This document shows, piece after piece, positions 8,040 to 15,914 of a stretch of 48,670 nucleotides of DNA. Position 1 is the first letter of the stretch. Every line of letters begins with the position of its first letter. The position numbers were made by a program, and so were the translations under genes. The stretch is from Bacillota bacterium (lineage in GTDB: Bacteria; Bacillota; Limnochordia; DTU080): the NCBI GenBank assembly GCA_012838035.1, contig DUQB01000199.1:1-48670 (forward strand), in the 5' to 3' direction. A model generated the notes under the pieces. That model was given only the letters and a program-made list of their open reading frames with translations. It was not told the origin of the DNA and did not search any database.

Positions 8040-9518
8040 ATGACTACGGCCATGCATGCGGAGGCGGCCACCGATCACGCGCCGAACATCCTATGGATAT
8101 GCACGGACCAACAGCGTTTCGATACGCTCGGCTGTTACGGTAATCTCTTCGTAAACACGCCGCATATTGATGCTTTGGCCGCGCAAGGAACACGCTTTAC
8201 CCATGCGTTCGCGCAGAGTCCGGTTTGTACGCCCAGCCGCATCAGTTTCTTAACGGGGAGATATCCGCGCACCACACGGTGTCGGCAGAACGGCCAATCG
8301 GTATCAGCGGACGAGGTACTTGTCACACGATTGTTGGCTGAAGCCGGGTACCGTACGGGGTTGGCCGGTAAGCTGCATATTTCAGCTTGTCACCCCTCTG
8401 TCTGCTTTGCCGGCGAGAAACGGATCGATGACGGCTACCATGAGTTCCACTGGTCACATCATCCGGCACCGGACTGGCCTACGAATGAGTACATCCACTG
8501 GTTGCGAGAACAAGGCGTGCGCTACCAAACCAAGCCTGCCGCAGCCTCTCGATTTGTGCATGTAGGCATGCCGGAGGAGTACCATCAAACCACCTGGTGC
8601 GTACAAAAAGCCGTCAACTTTATAGAAGCGTGCGCTGAGTCCAGGCAAAAGCGACCTTGGCTATTCTCCGTGAATCTGTTCGATCCTCACCACGCCTTTG
8701 ATCCGCCGCAAGAGTATCTGGAACGGTATATGGGTATGCTCGACGAAATTCCGCCGCCTGCCTATCGCCCCGGCGAGTTAGAGAACAAGCCGGTGTGGCA
8801 GAGGATTGATCACCAGCGTGCCTACGCCGGCCACGGCGGTTTCCCCTTCAACGAGATGACGGAAACTGATCACCGCTGCATTCGCGCGGCTTACTGGGCT
8901 ATGTGCGATCTTATAGACCACCAGGTAGGACGGTTGCTGGAGGCATTGGAGAAAAGCGGGCAACGTGATGACACGTTGGTCATCTTTACCGCAGATCATG
9001 GCGAAATGCTGGGCGATCACGGCATCTATTTGAAAGGGCCGTACTTCTATGACTGCGCGGTGCGTGTGCCCCTCATCATGACTTGGCCCGGACGCATCGC
9101 GGCTGGTCGTGAAGTCAACTCCCTGGTAGAGCTGGTTGATATTGCGCCTACTTTACTGGAATACGCCGGGTTACCCCGGTATGCGGGCATGCAGGGGCGG
9201 TCATTGGCCTCTTTGTCGGCAGCTGATGCGCAAGCCACAGCGCAGCGAGATTCAGTCTACAGCGAGTTCTATGCAGCCAACTTCCGGTATGATCCGCCGG
9301 CGCACGCCACGATGCTGCGCACCGAACGCTATAAACTGACGGTTGCCCACGGACAAAATGACGGCGAACTGTACGATTTAGCGCACGATCCGCAGGAGTA
9401 TGTGAACTTGTGGCACGATACTGCCTATCAAGCGGTTAAATGCAATCTACTTGTGCAGCTTGCCGATCGCATGGCCTGGACGGTTGATCCGTTACCGGCG
9501 CGGGAGGCCTTTTGGTAA
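8040..9518 (+). CDS. Cytoplasmic sulfatase (Cys-type), paralogue of the one at 4806-6257
   Basis: 492 residues. NILWICTDQQR near residue 17 gives the metal ligands, CTPSR with Cys63 the formylglycine site followed by SFLTGRYP, AGKLH the catalytic pair, and ADHGEMLGDHGIYLKGP the C-terminal metal cluster. Blocks such as TETDHR, IRAAYWAMCD and VELVDIAPTLL are shared with the protein at 4806-6257, so the two arose by duplication and now lie in opposite orientation. I choose the ATG at 8040, preceded by AGAGGTG at 6-base spacing, over an upstream in-frame ATG at 7971 that lacks a good ribosome site and spans operator site 5. No signal peptide, so likely cytoplasmic. Followed by a convergent LacI-type regulator. 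Confidence 0.9.
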   Translation: MTTAMHAEAATDHAPNILWICTDQQRFDTLGCYGNLFVNTPHIDALAAQGTRFTHAFAQSPVCTPSRISFLTGRYPRTTRCRQNGQSVSADEVLVTRLLAEAGYRTGLAGKLHISACHPSVCFAGEKRIDDGYHEFHWSHHPAPDWPTNEYIHWLREQGVRYQTKPAAASRFVHVGMPEEYHQTTWCVQKAVNFIEACAESRQKRPWLFSVNLFDPHHAFDPPQEYLERYMGMLDEIPPPAYRPGELENKPVWQRIDHQRAYAGHGGFPFNEMTETDHRCIRAAYWAMCDLIDHQVGRLLEALEKSGQRDDTLVIFTADHGEMLGDHGIYLKGPYFYDCAVRVPLIMTWPGRIAAGREVNSLVELVDIAPTLLEYAGLPRYAGMQGRSLASLSAADAQATAQRDSVYSEFYAANFRYDPPAHATMLRTERYKLTVAHGQNDGELYDLAHDPQEYVNLWHDTAYQAVKCNLLVQLADRMAWTVDPLPAREAFW

Positions 9519-9678
9519 AGATGCAGCAGCGTCTCAACGGCTTGTGTGAGAATTCCCACAGCGGTCAAATGCATCTGTTAAAGCAGCATTCTGTTGCAGG
9601 GAATCGCGAGCTGAGCCTTACGCAGGCCGTGTGGAGATTTGGGAGCGGATGGATTGAGTAGCTATACCACGCATTGGT

Positions 9679-10704
9679 TTATACATAATGCGCCACCCAG
9701 GGGCTACGCGTCGATTCACGCGCCAAAATCCGTGTAGGCAGCTTGTGTATTTGCGGCGGAGAATCGTCTCCCTCAATGCGGGCCAGAAGCTTGGCCACTC
9801 CTTTGGCTCCCAGATCATGCTTAGGACACACCACAGTTGTAAGACGCGGTCTGGTGTAGCCCGAGATGGTATCGTCGAAGCTAATGACGGATAGCCGTTC
9901 GGGTACGCTGAACCCCTGATCTTCAAAGGCGCTTAAGGCGCCCAGCGCCATCACGTCGTTAAAGGCGACGACGGCTGTAAACTCACTGTTTTGCACAATC
10001 AATTCGGATACGGCCCGACTGCCGTCTGCTTCCTCATATCCATCTACGGTAATGAGCAAGCTGGGATCGGGTTCGATGTCGGATTTGCTTAGGGCGCTCT
10101 TGACGCCTTCGTAGCGGAGAACAGTGGTTTGACTGTCTTTCGACCCGATGAAGGCAATCTGGCGGTGTCCCAGGCCCAGCAGGTAACGGGCGGCTTGTTC
10201 ACCGGCGCCGAAATCGTCGCTGACAAAGCAGTCTATGTTTGGTAATGTGCGACTGCCGGCTACGCCGACCACCGGGATCTCATATGCCTGTAAAGCCGGG
10301 ATCAAATCGCTGCTCACCACATCCCACGAGAGCACGGTCAGTACGCCGTCTACGCCTAAGGCAATCAGGCGATCTCGATAAAACTCCACCTTTGCCCGGT
10401 CACCATTGGTGCTGCCGACGAAAACGCTGTAGTTGTTGGCATGCGCCGTTTCTTCTACTGCACGGAGTACTTCGGCAAAGAAGGGATTCTCAATGGATGG
10501 CACCAGGAAGGCCAAGGTCATGGTCCGTTTGGTATAGAGCGCTCGTGCGAGCAGATTCTGACGGTATCCCAGTGCCTCTATCGCTTCCTGCACACGTTGA
10601 CGAAGCGGTTCGCTTACAGGCTTGCTATTGTTCACCACAGCTGAAACGGTGGCTACGGATACTCCCGCACGTTTGGCGACATCACGTATGGTAGCGATGA
10701 TCAT
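9679..10704 (-). CDS. LacI-family transcriptional regulator
   Basis: 341 residues from the ATG at 10704. The N-terminal helix-turn-helix (TIRDVAKRAGVSVATVSAVVN, about residues 5-26) and the hinge helix with ALGYRQNLLARAL are diagnostic; the rest is the periplasmic-binding-protein-like effector domain with LVPSIENPFFAEVLRAVEE, FIGSKDSQTT and VISFDD motifs. Such proteins repress sugar-use genes until a sugar binds. An upstream in-frame ATG at 10737 has no ribosome site; the 10704 ATG has AAGGGATGGG just upstream. It lies among sulfatase and glycosidase genes and next to seven related 14-bp motifs, so it is the obvious candidate to bind them; this is inference. Divergent from the GtaA-family gene at 11064. 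Confidence 0.93.
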   Translation of the reverse strand: MIIATIRDVAKRAGVSVATVSAVVNNSKPVSEPLRQRVQEAIEALGYRQNLLARALYTKRTMTLAFLVPSIENPFFAEVLRAVEETAHANNYSVFVGSTNGDRAKVEFYRDRLIALGVDGVLTVLSWDVVSSDLIPALQAYEIPVVGVAGSRTLPNIDCFVSDDFGAGEQAARYLLGLGHRQIAFIGSKDSQTTVLRYEGVKSALSKSDIEPDPSLLITVDGYEEADGSRAVSELIVQNSEFTAVVAFNDVMALGALSAFEDQGFSVPERLSVISFDDTISGYTRPRLTTVVCPKHDLGAKGVAKLLARIEGDDSPPQIHKLPTRILARESTRSPWVAHYV

Positions 10705-11063
10705 CCCATCCCTTACTGATAAACGATTTTCAAGCATCAATCAGGATATTATCAAATCCACCTATAATCTACAAGGTGCCTATGCGCTTGCCATATGAGC
10801 TTCTTCAGCGGGCGTCGAAGGGCGCGAACCTTAGCGGAATAGGCGTTTGCCTAGGAACTTGCATCTGTATCAATACATTAACATATCTCAGGCAGGAAGA
10901 AGCGTGATCGGGAGGAATCCAGCATTAGCTAAACGTTTCGCATTGATCGTTAGGCAAGTATCATGCACCACTTGCAGGCGCCGAAGGCCTATGTGAGACG
11001 TCCGGATGAGGCTGCTCATGCAGGCTGTCAACATACAGGTCTAGGAAAAGTGAGGGATTACAT
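10705..11063. promoter_or_regulatory. Divergent control region between the LacI regulator and the GtaA-family gene
   Basis: About 360 bases without a gene. It contains operator site 6 (10928-10941) and a short inverted repeat TAGGC/GCCTA near 10843-10856. A TTGTAG...TAATAT pair with 17-base spacing can be drawn for the leftward regulator gene, but it matches the consensus poorly. Confidence 0.45.
10928..10941. promoter_or_regulatory. Putative LacI-family operator, site 6
   Basis: GCTAAACGTTTCGC, the most symmetric copy of the motif (one mismatched pair around the central CG). It is 122 bases upstream of the GtaA-family gene and about 220 bases upstream of the regulator gene itself, so it could serve both, including autoregulation. 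Confidence 0.6.
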
Positions 11064-13097
11064 ATGGTTATGAACACTACTTCTTATCAAACTGCGTCGC
11101 CCCGGTTGCGCCCGCCTGCCGTGCCGCTAATAACTTGCGACCCATACTTCAGCGTATGGTCTTTCGCCGACCGTCTTACCGATGAATATGCCAAACACTG
11201 GACAGGAACTCCGCAATCGCCTGCCTGCCTCATGCGTATTGACGGAACCACGTATCGTTTAATGGGGCCGGAACCGCGCAATACGCCGGCTTTAACGCAA
11301 GTGGCGTTGGAAGTCCTGCCCACAAGGACGATCTACCGCTTTGTCGGCGCCGGCGTGCAGGTTACTCTCACGTTTACCACACCGTCCCTACCGCACGATC
11401 TTGATCAGCTCTCCCGGCCGGTGACCTATATCACTTGGGATGTAGTCGCTATGGATGAAAAAGAGCACACGGCATCGCTGTACTTTGACGCTCCCGGTAC
11501 GCTCACAACGAACATGCAAGACGAAAAGGTGGTTTGGGGGCGTCTGCGGTTGGAAGATCAAGAGGTGCTTTATATCGGATCGCAGGAACAAAACGTGTTG
11601 CAGAAAGCAGGCGACAACTTAAGGATCGACTGGGGTTACCTTTATGCCTTTGCCGGCAGTGACGCCAAGTCTTCCTTCGGACCTACGCGCAACACTCGGC
11701 GTCTTTTCGCGGCCGACGGCGGCATTGCCGCTGACGATCCTTTTGAAATGCCCGATTATGCCAGGCGCGCCGGCATCGTATTCTTATTTCCCGAGCGTAC
11801 GGTGAGCAGCAAGGGGGTTTCCTACTCCATCATTCTGGCATACGACGACCAGTACTCCATTGAGTATCTGGGTCGTAAACTGCGTCCATTTTGGCGGCGA
11901 AACGGTTGGACTGCCGCTGATTTACTGCTTGCCGCACAAAGAGAGCAACAGGAAGTAATGCGGCAATGTGCGGCGTTCGATGCGGAGCTCATAGGCGACA
12001 TGACTAACTTGGCCGGCGCCAAATACGCGCGCATATGCGCTTTAGCCTTCCGGCAGTGCCTGGCGGCTCATAAATTGGCAGCGGATTTTGACGGTACGCC
12101 GCTCTTCTTCTCCAAGGAGAATTTCAGCAACGGCTGTATCGCCACAGTAGACGTGACTTATCCGACGTCACCGTTCTACCTTCTGTTTAACCCGGAACTG
12201 TTGAAGGGCGCTCTCCGGCCGATATTGGAGTATGCCGGTCTGCCCCGGTGGCGTTTCCCCTTTGCGCCGCACGATATCGGTACCTATCCGTTGGCTAACG
12301 GCCAGGTATATGGGGGAGGTGAGGAAACGGAAGAGAATCAGATGCCGGTTGAAGAGAGCGGCAATATGTTGATCCTCTTGGCTGCTTTGGCCACATACGA
12401 AAACAGCGGCGACTTTGCCGCGCCGTATTGGCAAACCATTCGCCGGTGGGCGCAGTACTTGAGAGATAAAGGCTTTGATCCGGACAATCAGCTGTGTACC
12501 GACGATTTCGGCGGGCATCTGGCACACAATACGAACTTATCCATTAAGGCGATTTTGGGGTTAGCCTCCTATGCTCGTCTATGCGTCATGCAAGGTGAGG
12601 AAGAAGAGGCTCAAGCTTATCGGGCCATTGCTGAGCAATATGCCGAGCAATGGCAACAACAAGCGTACGACGGCGATCACTACCGGTTGACCTTTGACGG
12701 TCCGGGAACTTGGAGTCAGAAGTACAACATGGTCTGGGATAAAATCTTGGGTCTCCAGGTATTTGATCCACAAATCGCCCGCACCGAGATCGCTTTCTAT
12801 AAAAAGATGCAAAACGAATTTGGACTGCCGCTGGATAACCGCAACACCTGGACGAAGCTGGATTGGATTGTCTGGACGGCGACGTTGGCTGAAAACGATG
12901 CGGATTTCATGGCGTTTGTGGAACCGGTGTACGAATATGCGCATCGCACGCCCAGTCGTGTACCGCTTTCCGATTGGTACTTCACCGATACCGGTCGACA
13001 ACGGGGGTTTCAAGCCCGGTCGGTGGTCGGCGGCGTTTTCATCAAGGCGCTGGCGAACCAAGCTCTTTGGCGGAAGTGGGCTGAACGGGCCGGCTAA
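11064..13097 (+). CDS. GtaA-family (DUF4964/DUF5127/DUF4965/DUF1793) hydrolase
   Basis: 677 residues. The N-terminal LRPPAVPLITCDPYFSVWS is the DUF4964 signature; a beta-sandwich region (DUF5127, about 95-325) follows, then the all-helical DUF4965/DUF1793 part with FAPHDIGTYPLANGQVYGGG, ENQMPVEESGNM, GTWSQKYNMVWD and VPLSDWYFTDTG. The family is named for the fungal glutaminase GtaA, but the helical part has the (alpha/alpha)6 shape seen in many glycosidases, and bacterial members sit in polysaccharide loci, so the substrate may be a sugar rather than glutamine. No signal peptide is visible, so cytoplasmic. Start ATG at 11064 with GAGGG upstream. It carries operator site 6 in its leader region and ends at a strong terminator. 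Confidence 0.85.
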   Translation: MVMNTTSYQTASPRLRPPAVPLITCDPYFSVWSFADRLTDEYAKHWTGTPQSPACLMRIDGTTYRLMGPEPRNTPALTQVALEVLPTRTIYRFVGAGVQVTLTFTTPSLPHDLDQLSRPVTYITWDVVAMDEKEHTASLYFDAPGTLTTNMQDEKVVWGRLRLEDQEVLYIGSQEQNVLQKAGDNLRIDWGYLYAFAGSDAKSSFGPTRNTRRLFAADGGIAADDPFEMPDYARRAGIVFLFPERTVSSKGVSYSIILAYDDQYSIEYLGRKLRPFWRRNGWTAADLLLAAQREQQEVMRQCAAFDAELIGDMTNLAGAKYARICALAFRQCLAAHKLAADFDGTPLFFSKENFSNGCIATVDVTYPTSPFYLLFNPELLKGALRPILEYAGLPRWRFPFAPHDIGTYPLANGQVYGGGEETEENQMPVEESGNMLILLAALATYENSGDFAAPYWQTIRRWAQYLRDKGFDPDNQLCTDDFGGHLAHNTNLSIKAILGLASYARLCVMQGEEEEAQAYRAIAEQYAEQWQQQAYDGDHYRLTFDGPGTWSQKYNMVWDKILGLQVFDPQIARTEIAFYKKMQNEFGLPLDNRNTWTKLDWIVWTATLAENDADFMAFVEPVYEYAHRTPSRVPLSDWYFTDTGRQRGFQARSVVGGVFIKALANQALWRKWAERAG

Positions 13098-13151
13098 AGG
13101 AAGTACGCTTTTGGCCATAACGAGTTTGGAATCTGTGCCGAAGACACGCAA

Positions 13152-13193
13152 AGAGAGCCTACTCGGCAGTGCCGAGGTAGGCTCTCTTTTTTT
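13152..13193 (+). terminator. Rho-independent terminator
   Basis: Stem arms of 16 and 17 bases (13152-13167 and 13171-13187, one bulged base), a 3-base loop and a run of seven T follow the GtaA-family gene. On the other strand only three T follow, so it acts mainly rightward. Confidence 0.92.
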
Positions 13194-13207
13194 CACTAGC
13201 GATGCGT

Positions 13208-14152
13208 TTAAGCCGCCTGTCTGGGCGGAAACCAGGGTTTGTTGGTACCAAAGCGGCTATCGAGCACTGCACCTAAGGTGATGATAGTGACCACAAAGCT
13301 TACCAGCGCGCCGACGAGCGGTACGTAACGCACCAAGCCCAGTACCAGCACCCCTAGGGCCAGACTGGCGATATTGTTACGATTTTCGCTGGGGAGCATG
13401 CGTAGACCTAAGAGTACGACAAAGGCGACATAACCTAACATTTTTGCTGCTACAAAGGCGCACCCAAGTAGGAATGCCACCGGGATGCCCACGATGGTGA
13501 TGCTGATGAGGACCATCAGCGGGCCGATGAGAATAACCGCAAGGAAGCCGATGAGGGCGCTACGTCCCATCTCTCGCTCTATTTTCGCTCCCACCTCCGC
13601 TACATGGTTGGGGAAGAGCGAAATGGTGAGCAGCGCTAGAGCAAACAGTCCCGTCAAGTAAATGATATATGAGAAGGGATTGATCAAGCGCAGCCAGCTT
13701 CTATTCCAGTTCAGCCGCAAAATATCTCTGGTAACAAAGCCGCCTAAGCCGACATTGTTTACGCTGCCGCTGATGCGGGCGCCGGTGGCTCTTTCCAAGC
13801 CGCCGCCGATTGCCGTCACATCGCCGGTCACTTCTGCGCTCTCTCCTAAAACGACTTTGCCGAATACGCAGGTAACATCGCCCGCCACCTTGCCACGGAT
13901 CGTGATATCGCCGAATATGGCCACCGCGTCACCGCGTAGTTCGCCTTCCACTATAACATCATCGAAGAAGCTCACGGCATCGCCTTTCGAGACCGTACCG
14001 TAAGGTATCGTCACTTGATTGCCTACCTGTACGGAGGTTTCTTCAACTTGGGCCGATGTCGCCGCATACAGCGGTACGAAGCTGCATGTCAACAGTACGA
14101 ATAACAAAAGTACTAATGCAAACAGGTGGGCTCGCTGAGTGTTCTTAAACAT
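13208..14152 (-). CDS. Membrane protein with bactofilin-like beta-repeat ectodomain
   Basis: 314 residues. A signal peptide or first membrane helix (residues 8-30) is followed by a region, about 45-135, rich in short repeats such as VIVEGELRGDAVAIFGD, ITIRGKVAGDV and VTGDVTAIGG: the right-handed beta-helix pattern of polymer-forming bactofilin-like proteins. After about residue 155 come several membrane helices. The topology suggests a repeat domain displayed outside the membrane. It is third in an operon behind an ECF sigma factor and a membrane protein (28-base gap, GAGGAG ribosome site), so it may be a target or sensor of that envelope-stress system. Exact function unknown. Confidence 0.75.
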   Translation of the reverse strand: MFKNTQRAHLFALVLLLFVLLTCSFVPLYAATSAQVEETSVQVGNQVTIPYGTVSKGDAVSFFDDVIVEGELRGDAVAIFGDITIRGKVAGDVTCVFGKVVLGESAEVTGDVTAIGGGLERATGARISGSVNNVGLGGFVTRDILRLNWNRSWLRLINPFSYIIYLTGLFALALLTISLFPNHVAEVGAKIEREMGRSALIGFLAVILIGPLMVLISITIVGIPVAFLLGCAFVAAKMLGYVAFVVLLGLRMLPSENRNNIASLALGVLVLGLVRYVPLVGALVSFVVTIITLGAVLDSRFGTNKPWFPPRQAA

Positions 14153-14180
14153 GGCTATCTCCTCTTTTTGTAAATTGTCT

Positions 14181-14705
14181 TTAAGATGTTCGTCTCCTGG
14201 GTAAAAGACTCTGCCCGGTGAGGATGCGAATGAACAGACCGTTACCCAGCAGCGTCAGCGCCGACAAGGTTAGACTCAGAGGCAACATAGGCCCTGTGGT
14301 GGCGATCTGCACCAAGCTGACGCAGGTTTTACCGATTTGCACCACGATCAGAAACAAAGGTTTAATGACTGCCGCTACGAACGCTAAGCAACTGGTTACC
14401 AAACGGAAACTCGTTACGACGAGGTGTGCAACTTGTACGCACAGCCTGGTCGCTTGTTGAGCTTGCTCCCATAGAGCGGTGGGGATTACGAACAGCAACA
14501 GGTAAAATGCCGGTGCGAGTAGCAACCCGGTGAGGATGTAGGCACGGAGAGTACGCATCCTGGCCGGTGCGTCGGTGGTCGGCGACTGCGCGGCTTCCCA
14601 CTCCGGTGCCGGTTCAGCCTCGATGGCGGCCATAATGGTTTGCGTCAGATCTACCGGAGGCGTAACTTGTGGGAGCCACGGCTTTTTCTCCGACTTTCGC
14701 GCCAT
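14181..14705 (-). CDS. Membrane protein, probable anti-sigma factor
   Basis: 174 residues. A charged N-terminal cytoplasmic stretch (about 1-58, KSEKKPW then Glu/Ala-rich) precedes at least three hydrophobic segments (about 60-80, 95-135, 140-165). No HxxxCxxC zinc motif of ZAS anti-sigma factors is present. The ATG at 14705 overlaps the TAA of the sigma factor (TAATG), and its ribosome site GGAGGAGG lies inside the sigma gene, so the two are translationally coupled. This gene order is the classic place for an anti-sigma factor, which is the basis of the call; sequence alone does not show the family. Confidence 0.6.
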   Translation of the reverse strand: MARKSEKKPWLPQVTPPVDLTQTIMAAIEAEPAPEWEAAQSPTTDAPARMRTLRAYILTGLLLAPAFYLLLFVIPTALWEQAQQATRLCVQVAHLVVTSFRLVTSCLAFVAAVIKPLFLIVVQIGKTCVSLVQIATTGPMLPLSLTLSALTLLGNGLFIRILTGQSLLPRRRTS

Positions 14706-15277
14706 TATCTTTCCTCCTCCAACCACTGACGTAATAGCAAACGGGCACGGTACAGACGGTTCTTGATGGTCGTGAGCGGCAACTGCAGGATTTTGCCCAT
14801 TTCATCTTGACTCAGTTCCTCAATGTAGAACAGAATGATCAGTGCCTTATATGCTTCCGGCAGCGCCGCAACAGCTCTTGCCAACGCCTCCTGGTCGCTG
14901 GTGTTGATGGCGATATCGGCCGGATCGACGTGTTCGCCGAGATCAATCGCATCGTGCTCATCGTGCAATGCTGCGGTTTCGGGTAGACGTTTTTGGCGTC
15001 TGGCCCAGTCGCGGCATACATTGGTACCGATGGAATAAAGCCAGGTGCGAAAGGCATATGCTTCGTCGTAACGGTCCAGCGACCGAAAAGCGCGCATAAA
15101 GGTTTCCTGAGTGAGATCGCCGGCATCTTCCGGGTTGTGCGTATAGCGGTAACAGAGGTTGTATATGCGAGCCTGATACCTTTCTACTAATGGCGCAAAG
15201 GCGTTGCGGTTGCCGCTTAGGCAGGTCGCGATCAAACTGATATCACTGTCTTGCGTCAATTCTACCGCTGCCTTCAC
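14705..15277 (-). CDS. ECF-family RNA polymerase sigma factor (sigma-70 family)
   Basis: 190 residues. Region 2 (about 24-98) includes the core-binding and -10 recognition stretch DLTQETFMRAFRSLDRY and TWLYSIGTNVCRDW; region 4 (about 132-189) includes the ALPEAYKALIILFYIEELS and helix-turn-helix LSQDEMGKILQLPLTTIKNR. Region 3 is missing, as expected of ECF factors. I start at the GTG at 15277, which has GAGGGGAG 7 bases upstream; reading back to a TTG at 15298 would put the ribosome site inside the gene. Coupled to the downstream membrane protein by a stop-start overlap. It probably drives the envelope functions of its own operon. Confidence 0.93.
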   Translation of the reverse strand: MKAAVELTQDSDISLIATCLSGNRNAFAPLVERYQARIYNLCYRYTHNPEDAGDLTQETFMRAFRSLDRYDEAYAFRTWLYSIGTNVCRDWARRQKRLPETAALHDEHDAIDLGEHVDPADIAINTSDQEALARAVAALPEAYKALIILFYIEELSQDEMGKILQLPLTTIKNRLYRARLLLRQWLEEER

Positions 15278-15284
15278 ACCAACT

Positions 15285-15292
15285 CTCCCCTC
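15285..15292 (-). promoter_or_regulatory. Ribosome binding site deciding the sigma-factor start
   Basis: GAGGGGAG on the minus strand, 7 bases before the GTG at 15277. Confidence 0.7.
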
Positions 15293-15578
15293 AAGCAAAT
15301 TTACGCAGGCCGTTTCGTGTCGGACGCCATTAAGACACGCCTGTTTTGACTCCGTTCACCTAGTAATACGCAACCTCGCCCGTAAGGTCTGACACTTTTT
15401 CATAACTTTCTTCATGACTTCGCTTCAGAAATCCGGTTAGGCGTGAAACGCCGAACGCGGCGGAGGATCTCAAACTTGTCTTATCGCCTGAATATCATTT
15501 CAGCGTAGCGTCTACTTAGCCTGCCGTAAAATTGAGCGCATAACCGCGCAGAACCGACAGGGAATCTTAGCCTGGTAA

Positions 15579-15770
15579 GTGAATGTGAAAAATACCTGGT
15601 GGCAAGCAGTGGATTCGGATTCAAACCTCGGAGTTTCAATAGTTTACAAAAAGAGCGCCTGGCAACGCTTTGGCGCATGCATGGCGCAGCAGAAATGGTT
15701 CAATCTCGTCTTAGGTGTAGGTCTAACGGTGTTCTTCGTGTTTAAGCTTTGTACTGTCGTAGCGCGTTAA
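15579..15770 (+). CDS. Possible small membrane protein, unsupported
   Basis: 63 codons from a GTG. The C-terminal half (WFNLVLGVGLTVFFVFKLCTVVA) would make one membrane helix, preceded by Lys/Arg residues. There is no clear Shine-Dalgarno, no operon partner and no recognised family, so this may be chance. I list it because it fills an otherwise empty region. Confidence 0.22.
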   Translation: MNVKNTWWQAVDSDSNLGVSIVYKKSAWQRFGACMAQQKWFNLVLGVGLTVFFVFKLCTVVAR

Positions 15771-15852
15771 ATGCGCCTGCGCCGTGGAGATGCTTGGTTT
15801 GAAGAGATAAGGCTCGCAAGGGGATCAGCAGTACCGACCGGATCATATTAAA

Positions 15853-15892
15853 GCCGCCATAGGCAGCGAGTGGCGTCGCTAACCATGGCGGC
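15853..15892 (-). terminator. Hairpin, probable terminator of the 997-residue protein gene
   Basis: Outer arms GCCGCCAT (15853-15860) and ATGGCGGC (15885-15892) enclose an inner stem AGCGA/TCGCT. In the minus direction the outer arm is followed by TTTAAT. It sits 22 bases after the leftward gene. The short T run makes it a weak terminator. Confidence 0.55.
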
Positions 15893-15914
15893 TCATTACG
15901 TTAGGCAAGCCTGC

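Larger units (their letters stand above)
15278..15914. other. Intergenic stretch between sigma-factor operon and secreted repeat protein
   Basis: About 640 bases. It must hold the sigma-factor operon promoter near its left end, the doubtful small reading frame at 15579-15770 and a terminator-like hairpin at 15853-15892. Nothing else was recognised. Confidence 0.5.

Noticed and set aside
15301-15380. TGAAC...GTCT upstream of the sigma-factor gene as an ECF self-promoter.
   Set aside because: The spacing is about three bases shorter than usual for ECF promoters and the -10 match is partial.
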